Assembly: GCF_042678305.1 (NCBI RefSeq)
Contig: NZ_JBHUDT010000001.1
Length of the DNA: 64,000 bases
Direction: 5' to 3' (one strand)
DNA from: Gelatiniphilus marinus
GTDB lineage: Bacteria > Bacteroidota > Bacteroidia > Flavobacteriales > Flavobacteriaceae
The notes beneath the pieces were generated by a model that made no database searches, was not told where the DNA came from, and worked only from the letters and a program-made list of their open reading frames with translations. Below are positions 24,492 through 32,978 of this stretch, piece by piece. Position numbers and translations under genes: made by a program. How positions within the stretch are numbered: the stretch's first letter is position 1; each line of letters opens with the position of its first letter.

Positions 24492-26453
24492 CTATTTCTT
24501 CTTTAATAAAATTAACGATTTGGTTTGAATATCTACAATGTTACTCATAAACGCTTTTAAATATGGATAATATTCTGCCGGATAAACAGCATCTTTAAAA
24601 CTTATTTTAAACATCATGCTTACAGCGTTTTCATTTAAAACATTAGTAAAAAGAACACTTCCTTTATTATTTGGTAAAGTAAATCTCGAATTTTTTGGTA
24701 GTTCTGAGGCCGTATAATTATCGCCAAAATTAAGTTTTAATATATAATAATAGGTGTCTTTATAGCCAAAGTCGATGGGGTAAGTGCGTTCTTGAAGCTT
24801 AAAAGGATTCTCTTTAAAAAACGTGGTGAAAAATGGGTTTAAATAAATGTTGTCTCCTGTTTCATCAGAATTATATGCAATGGCATAGGTTTCTATAAAA
24901 TCAGGATTTGTTTTGCCTTCGCTAATTACCTTATGATTTGATATATCTATGTTTGGATATTTGTCTTCTAAATTTGTTACGTAAGAATCACTATTTTGAT
25001 AATATTTTTTTCTGCTATTTAGTGCATGATAGCCTGTTTTTTTAGAGCTTATTGTTCCTGTTATGTTTTCGTTTTCATCAATATTTAATTCGGCTTTAAT
25101 TTGAATTTTCGATAGTTTATTTGGTTCAAGATCAACCCATTGGCTTCCGTTTTTAAAATCCATTAAGCGTGCGTAGCTGTTTAAACATCTAAAAGGGATT
25201 TCGCCAAAGCTTAAATACGGGTCTGTGGCATCAAGTAAATATGTTTTGTTATCCATAGTAACTTGAACAATTAAATAATTAAAGTCTGAAATAACCGGGT
25301 ATATTTTAGTAGGAAACCCATGGTCTCTTGTCGAAATTAAAACAGGTTTAACATCAATATCAGCTTCTTTTAACAAGTTATGCAACAAGATATTTATTGA
25401 TGATACGTTGCCCGATTTATTTTTAATTAAATCTTTTACCGATACATCTTTAAATATTTTATAATCGCCATTCCAAGTGTAGTTTTCTTGAACGTATTTA
25501 TAAATAGCTTCGGCTTTTTTATAAAGATCTGTTTCGTTAATACTAGTTTCGCTTAAAAAATCTTCTAAATTAATAGATTTTGAGAGTTGCTTACCAATAT
25601 CTTTATCGGTTCTAAATTCTCTGTCTGTTGTTTTCCAGGTTTTAGTATAGTTATTAATATTGCCTTCAAAATCTTTAAATATTTTTAACTCGTATTCAAT
25701 TCTAGCTAAGTAATTAGATTTGCTAGTCATATAATCTTCTTCAATAAAAGCAGGAACATCTTTCATGGCATAGGTAGAAATGGTGCAATCTGCTGATGCA
25801 CCTCGGCTACCGCTTAAACAGTTCTTTTTAATATCCTGTTCGTTTTTAAAAAGTTTTTTACCGCCAACTAATTTAACATTGTACTCCCAATTTGCCGGAA
25901 TGCTTGTGTTGTACTCGCTATAAAGCTTTGGGATATCGCTTTGAAACGCCCAACCTTTGTATTTAAATTTAAATGGAGATTGAATGGTATAGCTATAATT
26001 TATTACCGATCCTTCCTTAATATTTGGCAGTGCAAATTTTACGAGGGTATAATTATCGTTGTATTTTTCTTCAAAAATATCGACTTCTTTTAATTTTGTG
26101 GTGGTTACTTTTCCGTTAACTAAATTGTAAGTTGTGGCAACAATATTTTTAACTTTTTCTTTTCTGTTGTCGTTATTATACAAATAAATGGTAACGTTTG
26201 CTTTATTAAAACCCTCGCGATTTAGTATTTTTATTTTACGTTTTTCTTCGGTTTTTAAAGTATAATCGTTGTTATCGATATAGCTATTTCCGTGTTCGAA
26301 TAAAACTAGCGCATTTGCGGTGGAGTCTTTCTCATAAGATGTCATTTTTAATTCATTTAAACTAACTCTGTAATTATAGGATTTGTTTTCTGTTTGAGAA
26401 AATGAATACATAAATGAAGTTAGAAGAAACAAAAAGGTGTAATATTTTTTCAT
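24492..26453 (-). CDS. secreted DUF3857/transglutaminase-like protein
   Basis: A 653-residue secreted protein. Signal peptide 1-19 (MKKYYTFLFLLTSFMYSFSQ). A DUF3857 domain covers about 50-240 (TLKTEEKRKIKILN, VIFALPNIKEGSVINYSYTIQSP-type sequence), then a transglutaminase-core-like region around 310-420 (KKAEAIYKYVQENYTWNGDYKIF, DHGFPTKIYPVISDFNYLIVQV, DNKTYLLDATDP). The Cys of a classic catalytic triad is not obvious; the motif here is GNVSSINILLHNLLKEADI, so activity is doubtful. C-terminal beta-rich DUF3858-like part. It lies within a minus-strand run between the DnaQ/GIY-YIG fusion (2 bases upstream) and the channel gene. Confidence 0.82.
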   Translation of the reverse strand: MKKYYTFLFLLTSFMYSFSQTENKSYNYRVSLNELKMTSYEKDSTANALVLFEHGNSYIDNNDYTLKTEEKRKIKILNREGFNKANVTIYLYNNDNRKEKVKNIVATTYNLVNGKVTTTKLKEVDIFEEKYNDNYTLVKFALPNIKEGSVINYSYTIQSPFKFKYKGWAFQSDIPKLYSEYNTSIPANWEYNVKLVGGKKLFKNEQDIKKNCLSGSRGASADCTISTYAMKDVPAFIEEDYMTSKSNYLARIEYELKIFKDFEGNINNYTKTWKTTDREFRTDKDIGKQLSKSINLEDFLSETSINETDLYKKAEAIYKYVQENYTWNGDYKIFKDVSVKDLIKNKSGNVSSINILLHNLLKEADIDVKPVLISTRDHGFPTKIYPVISDFNYLIVQVTMDNKTYLLDATDPYLSFGEIPFRCLNSYARLMDFKNGSQWVDLEPNKLSKIQIKAELNIDENENITGTISSKKTGYHALNSRKKYYQNSDSYVTNLEDKYPNIDISNHKVISEGKTNPDFIETYAIAYNSDETGDNIYLNPFFTTFFKENPFKLQERTYPIDFGYKDTYYYILKLNFGDNYTASELPKNSRFTLPNNKGSVLFTNVLNENAVSMMFKISFKDAVYPAEYYPYLKAFMSNIVDIQTKSLILLKKK

Positions 26454-26455
26454 AT

Positions 26456-27820
26456 TTAACTAAGCGTAATAATTTTTAATCGTTTATTTTTTCTGAGATA
26501 ACTTTGAATGATGTGCTGTGTATCTCTATTGTTTGCCATACGTGTAATTATGGATTCTAAAACCTCAATATTATTTATTTGATAATTCAAATTAAAATAG
26601 CCCAAACCTTTAAATATACCATTTTCAATAAGTATGGCGCTGTGCTCATCGACCGCTCGACCTTTATCGATAATTACCATGTTTTTGTTTTGGTAACTGT
26701 TTTTGTCTATTAAGGTTTGTACGCGTTTGTTATAAACATCGGCGGGCTCTTTTTCAATACAAGCACCGTTGCAGCTTTTTATATCGTAGTTAAAACAGCT
26801 GGTATTGGTTTTGTATAGACCGCTTAATTTTTGGCAAAGTTTATAATCTTCAACTGCTTTTGTGATAAAACTTTTTCCGCTTTGGCGGGTACTAAAAGTG
26901 GTTATGGGTTTTTTTCTGCCGTCGGCAACATCTATTTTTAAATTAATATAACCGTTTTCATCTATAAAACTATATAATGCGTGCGTAAAGATATTGCGCC
27001 GTAACGCGCGGTTATAAATGGGTTTGTTGCGTTTAATTTCTTCGCTTTCTTTTAAAAGTGCCACCAGTTCGCTACCCGTAGCCTCATAAGTTACCGCGGC
27101 TACGTTTTGCTGTATTTTTTTTGATTTTTGATTCGTATTTGTAAAATGCTGATTGATGCGCTTTTTTATATTGTTACTTTTACCAATATAAATAATATCG
27201 CCATTGGCTTTATGAATATAATACACACCAGTTTTAGATGGCATTTCTTCAATAATATCCAAGTGTCGTGGTTCTAATTGATGTTTGGGGTTTAAACGAA
27301 TGGATTGCTGGATGATGTTTTTTGTGGTGTCTTTATCCAAAAGTATTTTAAACAATTTTACGGTTGCCAAAGCATCGCCCGAAGCACGGTGCCTATCGGT
27401 TACCGGAATACCAAGCGAACGCACTAGCTTGCCTAAACTATACGAGGCTTGCCCCGGAATTAAATCTTTGGCGAGTTCTACGGTGCAAAGGGTTTTGCGT
27501 TCAAATTCGAAGCCAAGGCGTTTAAATTCGGTTTTTAAAATCCGGTTGTCAAATTTAGCATTATGTGCTACAATAATGCAGCCTTCGGTAATTTCTACAA
27601 TACGTTTGGCAACCTCATAAAATTTTGGAGCATTACGTAGCATATTACTGTTAATACCGGTAAGGTTTACTACAAAAGGTTGTATCTCGCGTTCGGGATT
27701 TACAAGGCTTATAAATTGATCGACTACCTCGTGGCCATCGTATTTATAAATAGCAATTTCGGTAATGCCTTCTTCGTTGTACTTGCCACCGGTGGTTTCT
27801 ATGTCTAATATTGCGTACAA
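26456..27820 (-). CDS. DEDDh exonuclease fused to GIY-YIG nuclease domain
   Basis: A 454-residue fusion. The first domain is a DnaQ-like 3'-5' exonuclease: DIETTGG (D6, E8), HNAKFDNRIL, and HRASGDALAT with the last His and Asp of DEDDh. The second, about 195-280, is a UvrC-like GIY-YIG endonuclease (GVYYIHKANGDIIYIGKSNNIKKRINQHF). The remainder resembles the UvrC-like or Cho-like C-terminal part with two Cys pairs. Start is TTG at 27820: no in-frame ATG exists upstream before a stop, and the protein begins exactly with the exonuclease beta strand. Probably acts in DNA repair; whether it replaces Cho or supports UvrABC is unknown. Confidence 0.85.
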   Translation of the reverse strand: MYAILDIETTGGKYNEEGITEIAIYKYDGHEVVDQFISLVNPEREIQPFVVNLTGINSNMLRNAPKFYEVAKRIVEITEGCIIVAHNAKFDNRILKTEFKRLGFEFERKTLCTVELAKDLIPGQASYSLGKLVRSLGIPVTDRHRASGDALATVKLFKILLDKDTTKNIIQQSIRLNPKHQLEPRHLDIIEEMPSKTGVYYIHKANGDIIYIGKSNNIKKRINQHFTNTNQKSKKIQQNVAAVTYEATGSELVALLKESEEIKRNKPIYNRALRRNIFTHALYSFIDENGYINLKIDVADGRKKPITTFSTRQSGKSFITKAVEDYKLCQKLSGLYKTNTSCFNYDIKSCNGACIEKEPADVYNKRVQTLIDKNSYQNKNMVIIDKGRAVDEHSAILIENGIFKGLGYFNLNYQINNIEVLESIITRMANNRDTQHIIQSYLRKNKRLKIITLS

Positions 27821-27881
27821 AAAGTGTTTATGTGTTTATTTGTTTGTCGTTTAGTGGAAGGCTTTTAACTGTGACTGTTTA

Positions 27882-28553
27882 CTAATTATTATAATTCCGT
27901 TCGCCAAATATACTACTTCCCACGCGAATCATGTTACTACCGCAATCAATTGCCAATTGGTAATCGCCACTCATGCCCATTGAAATAGTTTGCAGTTTAC
28001 AGTTTACAGTTTGCAGTTCTTTTAAATTATCAAAAGTCGTTTTTAGTAAAGTGAATTCTTTTTCAACTAGATTCGTGTTATTGGTAAAAGTTGCCATTCC
28101 CATAAGGCCGACCACTTTTATATGTTGCAATTCTGAAAGGGCTTTAGATTGAATAATCTCTGAGGCTTCGTTGGGCGACATTCCAAATTTAGAATCTTCT
28201 GAAGCTATTTTTATTTGCAATAAACAATTAATAATTCTATTGTGTTTTTTGGCTTGTTTATTTATTTCCTTCAACAATTTAAAATTATCTACACCATGAA
28301 TTAAGCTAACAAACTCAGCCATGTGTTTTACTTTATTGCGCTGTACGTGCCCAATCATGTGCCACTCGATATCTTTTGGCATATCTTCATATTTATCAAC
28401 CATTTCTTGAATTTTATTTTCTCCAAAAATGCGTTGGCCCGCATTATAAGCTTCCATTAAATCGCTAACGGGTTTGGTTTTAGAAACGGCAACCAATGTA
28501 ACGTGTTCTGGTAATTTTGATTTTATATGAAGAAGATTTTGTTGAATGCTCAT
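27882..28553 (-). CDS. YggS/PROSC-type PLP-binding protein with in-frame heptamer repeat
   Basis: PLP homeostasis protein of the YggS family (223 residues, TIM-barrel fold). PLP lysine K25 in VAVSKTKPV, then AYNAGQRIFGENKIQE, WHMIGHVQRNK, and SMGMSGDYQLAIDCGSNMIRVGSSIFGER at the C-terminus. Unusual: residues about 179-188 are encoded by four tandem 7-base units (27991-28018), giving LQTVNCKLQT, just before the conserved SMGMSGDY block. The repeat is not a multiple of three, so change of one unit would shift the frame and lose the phosphate-binding end. It lies in a minus-strand run upstream of the exonuclease fusion. Confidence 0.93.
   Translation of the reverse strand: MSIQQNLLHIKSKLPEHVTLVAVSKTKPVSDLMEAYNAGQRIFGENKIQEMVDKYEDMPKDIEWHMIGHVQRNKVKHMAEFVSLIHGVDNFKLLKEINKQAKKHNRIINCLLQIKIASEDSKFGMSPNEASEIIQSKALSELQHIKVVGLMGMATFTNNTNLVEKEFTLLKTTFDNLKELQTVNCKLQTISMGMSGDYQLAIDCGSNMIRVGSSIFGERNYNN
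27991..28018. repeat. four tandem heptamers inside the YggS gene
   Basis: TGCAGTT, TACAGTT, TACAGTT, TGCAGTT on the plus strand (AACTGYA on the coding strand). The unit is 7 bases, so any gain or loss shifts the reading frame. Confidence 0.85.
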
Positions 28554-28578
28554 TATCGTTTTTTAGTAGAAATTTCTA

Positions 28579-29040
28579 TTATTGATTATCATTTATTAAG
28601 TTGGAAAACGTATCGAAATCATTTTCTGTATAAAAAATATGCTTTGGAACATAAATAAATTGCCCTTTTGAGATATATAACATCCAATAATCTGGGTTTG
28701 AGATAACTTTTTGAATAGAATTTGGATTTAATTTTGTTTCATTATCATTTCTTTTAAAGTATAAATAATCGTTATCAAATGATAAATCTGTTTTAGAAAA
28801 AATAGGCTTGTGTCCTTTAGAATTTGTCCAAAAATAAAGATAAGTAAAAGTTATAAGCGGATAAGCAAATGCAAAAATTGAGAAAAATGTACTAAAACTA
28901 TCTTCTCCAAATTGTTGAAAATGAAATAGACCCAAAACAAGCATCGATAAGTATAGCCACCAAGATTTTTTTAGCCTTTTTAATAGTATTATTTTAGTAT
29001 ACTCTTTTTTTGAAATGGAGTATTGTTTTGTTTGAATCAT
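28579..29040 (-). CDS. YcxB-like membrane protein
   Basis: A 153-residue protein with two transmembrane helices (about 26-42 and 50-72) in the middle and a soluble C-terminal part DLSFDNDYLYFKRNDNETKLNPNSIQKVISNPDYWMLYISKGQFIYVPKHIF. This pattern of two helices and a PH-like beta domain is what I associate with the YcxB-like family; the tie is moderate. Its ATG overlaps the stop of the next gene upstream as TAATG (29038-29042), so translation is coupled to the 3-hydroxybutyryl-CoA dehydrogenase gene. Function unknown. Confidence 0.75.
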   Translation of the reverse strand: MIQTKQYSISKKEYTKIILLKRLKKSWWLYLSMLVLGLFHFQQFGEDSFSTFFSIFAFAYPLITFTYLYFWTNSKGHKPIFSKTDLSFDNDYLYFKRNDNETKLNPNSIQKVISNPDYWMLYISKGQFIYVPKHIFYTENDFDTFSNLINDNQ

Positions 29041-29930
29041 TACTTTAAAAACTGTTTAGCCACTTTCTCAGCCTTTCTACTTTCAGAATAATCGTAAAAA
29101 CCCTCACCAGATTTTACACCCAATTTACCCGCACTAACCATATTTACTAACAGTGGACATGGCGCATATTTAGGATTTTTAAAACCTTCGTACATCACAT
29201 TTAAAATAGAAAGGCAAACATCCAAGCCTATAAAATCTGCTAGTTGTAAAGGGCCCATAGGGTGTGCCATGCCCAGTTTCATAACGGTATCGATTTGGCT
29301 AACACCAGCAACACCATTGTATAAAGTTTCAATCGATTCGTTAAGCATGGGCATTAATATGCGGTTGGCTACAAAACCCGGATAATCGTTTACTTCAACA
29401 GGAACTTTACCTAAGGTTTTAGAGAGTTCCATAATCGTATTCGTGACTTCATCACTTGTATTATAACCACGGATAATCTCGACCAATTTCATAATAGGTA
29501 CGGGATTCATAAAATGCATCCCGATAACCATTTCTGGTCGCGCGGTTGCTGCTGCAATTTGCGTTATGGAAATAGATGAGGTGTTGGTTGCTAAAATAGT
29601 TTCCTTAGGGCAAACTTTATCTAATTGTTTAAAAATATTTAGTTTTAAATCTACGTTTTCGGTAGCCGCTTCAACCACAAGGTTAGCATTTTTAACACCT
29701 TCGGAAATATTTGTAAAGGTCGAAATATTTGCTAACGTATCATTTTTATCGGATTCGGTTATTTTTTCTTTGGCCACCATTCTATCTAAGTTTTTAGAAA
29801 TGGTTTCCATACCTTTTTTAAGTGAAGCTACACTAATATCTATAAGTTGAACTTTAAATCCGCTTTGTGCAAAAGTGTGTGCAATACCATTTCCCATGGT
29901 GCCTGCTCCAATTACGGCGATGTTTTTCAT
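29040..29930 (-). CDS. 3-hydroxybutyryl-CoA dehydrogenase
   Basis: NAD(P)-dependent dehydrogenase acting on 3-hydroxyacyl-CoA, in fatty-acid oxidation or butyrate metabolism. Its 296 residues match the stand-alone form. Rossmann motif GAGTMGNGIAH (7-17), Asp at the end of beta-2 (LIDIS), TNTSSISI, GMHFMNPVPIMKLVEIIRG with the catalytic His, and NDYPGFVANRILMP. ATG start. Followed by the coupled YcxB-like gene. A repeat hairpin lies just upstream at 29946-29965. There are no other beta-oxidation genes in the window. Confidence 0.92.
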   Translation of the reverse strand: MKNIAVIGAGTMGNGIAHTFAQSGFKVQLIDISVASLKKGMETISKNLDRMVAKEKITESDKNDTLANISTFTNISEGVKNANLVVEAATENVDLKLNIFKQLDKVCPKETILATNTSSISITQIAAATARPEMVIGMHFMNPVPIMKLVEIIRGYNTSDEVTNTIMELSKTLGKVPVEVNDYPGFVANRILMPMLNESIETLYNGVAGVSQIDTVMKLGMAHPMGPLQLADFIGLDVCLSILNVMYEGFKNPKYAPCPLLVNMVSAGKLGVKSGEGFYDYSESRKAEKVAKQFLK

Positions 29931-29945
29931 ATAAAGCTATTTTTC

Positions 29946-29965
29946 ATTTCCGCGAAGGCGGAAAT
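29946..29965. repeat. hairpin ATTTCCGC-GAAG-GCGGAAAT
   Basis: Perfect 8-base arms with a GAAG loop, in the leader of the 3-hydroxybutyryl-CoA dehydrogenase gene. Same architecture as the copies at 15915 and 19969, in the opposite orientation to the latter (CTTC loop). Confidence 0.65.
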
Positions 29966-30195
29966 CTATTTTAATTTATATTCATTTTGTCTTGATACAA
30001 AACGAATCAAAAAATCATTTCAAAATTAGGAAATTGCTAAAGCACCATTTGCTTTCAGAATTTCGTGCTTAAAGCTTCGCTTTGCATCTTCATTCTTTCG
30101 CTCTTTATTTCTGAATTTTTTGATGATTCCGACTTTGTCGAAATTAGGGACTTGTTTTTTTGCAATATTCTTTTTTAATCTTAATTACCTGTCTT

Positions 30196-31155
30196 TTAAA
30201 AACAATTAATTATTTGTGTTGCCACGCGCAAAGCTTCAGTGCCATCGTGTAAAGTTACAACGGGCGTTGTGTTATTGTTAATAGCATCGGCAAAGGTTTC
30301 TAGCTCGTCTAGAATGGCATTGTTATTTTCAACTTCGGGGTTGTCAAAATAGATTTGTTTTTTAACGCCTTCTGCATTTTGCAGTATCATATCAAAATCA
30401 CCGGGGTTTTCTGGGGCGTCTTTCATTTTAACCACCTCACATTTCTTTTCTAGAAAATCAACTGAGATATAAGCGTCTTTTTGAAAGAAACGGGCTTTAC
30501 GCATATTTTTTAACGAAATCCTGCTGGCCGTTAAATTGGCCACACAACCGTTTTCAAATTCTAAACGGGCATTGGCAATATCGGGCGTGTCGCTAATTAC
30601 CGAAACGCCACTTGCCGATATGGTTTTTACTTTAGATTTTACAACGCTTAAAATAATATCGATGTCGTGAATCATTAAATCCAGCACCACAGGCACATCG
30701 GTACCACGCGGATTAAATTCTGCTAAGCGGTGCGTTTCTATAAACATGGGCGATTTAATATGGTTTTTTGCTGCTGTAAAAGCAGGGTTAAACCGCTCCA
30801 CATGGCCTACTTGACCGCGCAAATTGTGCTCTGCTAAAAGCGCCCTGATATGTTCGGCTTCTTCTACGGTGTTGGTTATGGGTTTTTCAATAAATATATG
30901 CCTGCCTTTGGCAATGGCTTGTTTGGCACATTCGTAATGCGATAATGTGGGTGTTACAATATCTACCATATCAACAGCATCGATAAGGGCTTCGATAGTA
31001 TCGAAAAATTTATAACCAAATTCGGCTTCTACTTTTTTTGCATTTTCCGTATCGGCATCATAAAACCCAATAAGGTTGTATTTGTTGGATTGATTAAGAA
31101 GTCTTAAATGAATTTTACCTAGATGACCAGCACCTAGCACACCAGCTTTTAGCAT
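30196..31155 (-). CDS. Gfo/Idh/MocA-family oxidoreductase
   Basis: NAD(P)-dependent oxidoreductase of 319 residues acting on a sugar-like or cyclitol-like substrate. N-terminal Rossmann motif GVLGAGHLGKIHLRLL, IVTPTLSHYECA, the diagnostic EKPITNT lysine block (residues about 92-98), and GHVERFNPAF before the C-terminal domain (about 130-290). The PRGTDVPVVLDLMIHDIDI stretch is typical of the subset that Bacteroidetes use near cell-envelope genes. ATG start; a -7 box TATTTTTG lies at 31172-31179. It stands alone between a 265-base gap and a pcm gene on the other strand. Substrate unknown. Confidence 0.88.
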   Translation of the reverse strand: MLKAGVLGAGHLGKIHLRLLNQSNKYNLIGFYDADTENAKKVEAEFGYKFFDTIEALIDAVDMVDIVTPTLSHYECAKQAIAKGRHIFIEKPITNTVEEAEHIRALLAEHNLRGQVGHVERFNPAFTAAKNHIKSPMFIETHRLAEFNPRGTDVPVVLDLMIHDIDIILSVVKSKVKTISASGVSVISDTPDIANARLEFENGCVANLTASRISLKNMRKARFFQKDAYISVDFLEKKCEVVKMKDAPENPGDFDMILQNAEGVKKQIYFDNPEVENNNAILDELETFADAINNNTTPVVTLHDGTEALRVATQIINCF

Positions 31156-31171
31156 ATTTTTACGTTTTCAA

Positions 31172-31179
31172 CAAAAATA
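31172..31179 (-). promoter_or_regulatory. -7 box for the Gfo/Idh/MocA gene
   Basis: TATTTTTG on the minus strand, 16 bases upstream of the ATG at 31155. No clear -33 box. Confidence 0.45.
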
Positions 31180-31420
31180 AGATATTTAACACATGAATTT
31201 TATTATTTTTTGCTAATTTTTTTACTATTTCTAATCTCAAAGCCTTTGGCACGAATTCTCAAAATAGCCACGGATAAATAACTTAATTTATTATGAAGAA
31301 TTAGTTTTGATTGTTGGTTTTTTTTGTTTTAAAAACTAGACGCGCAGTACTTTAATGAAATTGGTTTGAGAATTCTGTTTAAATTGTTTTCCGCTTTAAA
31401 ATGTTTGATTAATTTTAGCA

Positions 31421-32080
31421 TTGAAAACTACCCAAGCATTGAAAGATACATTTAAGCACAAAGGATTACGGCAACAGCTAGTTAACGTTTTAAGAAACAA
31501 AGGAATAACCAACGATGCGGTTTTAAAGGCTATTGGAAACATACCAAGGCATTTGTTTATGGACTCTGGTTTTTTAGACCATGCGTACCAAGACAAAGCG
31601 TTTCCTATTGCGGCAGACCAAACCATATCGCAGCCCTATACGGTGGCTTTTCAAACGGAATTGTTGGAAGTTAAAAAAGGCGACAAGGTTTTGGAAATTG
31701 GTACGGGCAGCGGGTACCAAACCGCTGTTTTATGCGAATTGGGAGCTAAGGTTTTTAGTATTGAACGCCAGCAGGAACTGTTTAAAAAAACCAGTAAGTT
31801 TTTACCAAAATTGGGGTATCGTGCTAAAAAACTCGTTTTTGGCGATGGTTACAAAGGCCTACCCGAAGAAGCGCCTTTTAATAGTATTATTGTTACCGCC
31901 GGCGCACCGTTCGTGCCAAAGCCCTTATTGAGCCAGTTAAAAATAGGAGGAAGACTTGTAATACCCGTGGGCGATGATGTGCAGATTATGACGCTTTTTA
32001 TTAGAAAAGGACCAAAGGAATTTGAACAACACGAGTTTGGTGAGTTTCGTTTTGTACCGCTTTTGGAGGATAGGAATTAA
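31421..32080 (+). CDS. pcm: protein-L-isoaspartate O-methyltransferase
   Basis: Repairs isoaspartyl damage in aged proteins using SAM. Its 219 residues are close to the family. SAM motif I is LEIGTGSGYQTAVL (about 89-102), preceded by the substrate-binding TISQPYTVAFQTELL; VTAGAPFVP and GGRLVIPVGD follow. No ATG is in frame upstream of these motifs after the preceding TGA; TTG at 31421 or TTG at 31439 must be the start. I prefer 31421 as the first available, with modest confidence. The next gene is converging (32102), 21 bases away. Confidence 0.9.
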   Translation: MKTTQALKDTFKHKGLRQQLVNVLRNKGITNDAVLKAIGNIPRHLFMDSGFLDHAYQDKAFPIAADQTISQPYTVAFQTELLEVKKGDKVLEIGTGSGYQTAVLCELGAKVFSIERQQELFKKTSKFLPKLGYRAKKLVFGDGYKGLPEEAPFNSIIVTAGAPFVPKPLLSQLKIGGRLVIPVGDDVQIMTLFIRKGPKEFEQHEFGEFRFVPLLEDRN

Positions 32081-32101
32081 GGATTTCAGTGTTCAGTCCG
32101 C

Positions 32102-32896
32102 TCATTTACCCAATTTCAGTATCCGAAATGCTCCCTGAACTACCAACACAAAAACAATTGTGCCAATAATTAAATCAGGTTTGTTTGAGCTTAACCAATT
32201 TACCAAAACTCCTGCAATTATTACTCCTAAATTTATAATCACGTCATTCGAGGTGAAAATCATACTCGCTTTAATATGTGCTTCATCTTTGCTTTTGGAC
32301 TTTTGTAAAATGTAAAGACAAATTCCGTTTGCAATAAGTGCAAAAATCGAAACGATAATCATTGTCGAAAAATTGGGGAGTTTCTCATCTCCGAAAAATC
32401 TCCTTAAAACTTCTACAAATCCAATAATCGCAAGTGTGATTTGAAAATATCCAGCAATTTTCGCAATTTTCTTTTTCTTAATTAAAGTTCCGCCAACCGC
32501 AAACAAACTAATTCCGTACACAAAACTGTCGGCAAGCATATCCAAACTATCGGCAACAAGTCCCATGGATTTTGAGACAATTCCCGTTGTCATTTCGATT
32601 ATAAAAAAGGCAAGATTTATTGCAAGTACAGACCAAAGTAGCTTTTTTTGGTTTGCATTTTCTTTAAACTCAATTTGGTCTGTTTGTTCAGTCGATACTT
32701 TTTTTCCGCCTAAATTCAGTTCGATAACAGATTTTTCGATTTGCTCGATTTCTCCATTGTGAAAAACGGTCAGTTTTCGATTAGGAATATCAAAATCCAA
32801 ATTTGCAATACTTGAAATTCCATCCAATTTCATTCGGATTAGATTTTCCTCCGAAGGGCAGTCCATCTTGGTAATTTCAAATATTGTCTTTTTCAC
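32102..32896 (-). CDS. CDF-family cation transporter with N-terminal HMA-like domain
   Basis: A 264-residue cation diffusion facilitator. Residues about 5-70 look like a heavy-metal-associated domain (ITKMDCPSEENLIRMKL), with one Cys rather than CxxC. Six helices follow; the transport site is SLGLVADSLDMLADSFVYG with Asp residues in TM2 (about 118-130) and TSNDVIIN in TM5. The usual cytoplasmic C-terminal domain is missing; the protein ends right after TM6. The start is GTG at 32896, right after a run of 14 A on the coding strand (32900-32913). Metal specificity is unknown. It is separate from its neighbours; the TTCAGTGTTCAGTCC stretch past its 3' end looks like repeat debris. Confidence 0.85.
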   Translation of the reverse strand: MKKTIFEITKMDCPSEENLIRMKLDGISSIANLDFDIPNRKLTVFHNGEIEQIEKSVIELNLGGKKVSTEQTDQIEFKENANQKKLLWSVLAINLAFFIIEMTTGIVSKSMGLVADSLDMLADSFVYGISLFAVGGTLIKKKKIAKIAGYFQITLAIIGFVEVLRRFFGDEKLPNFSTMIIVSIFALIANGICLYILQKSKSKDEAHIKASMIFTSNDVIINLGVIIAGVLVNWLSSNKPDLIIGTIVFVLVVQGAFRILKLGK

Positions 32897-32899
32897 TCG

Positions 32900-32913
32900 T
32901 TTTTTTTTTTTTT
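32900..32913. repeat. A14 homopolymer 3 bases before the CDF start
   Basis: Fourteen T on the plus strand, so fourteen A on the coding strand, followed by CGA and then the GTG start. Slippage would change the leader spacing of this gene. Confidence 0.7.
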
Positions 32914-32978
32914 GACTAACAACAACACCTTATAACCCAAGCTAAATGAATAAATCAAGCTTATCAGTTGCCAATAAC

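Noticed and set aside
27991..28018. Heptamer tandem repeats as a CRISPR or mini-array
   Set aside because: Units are 7 bases with no spacers, and they lie inside a coding frame.
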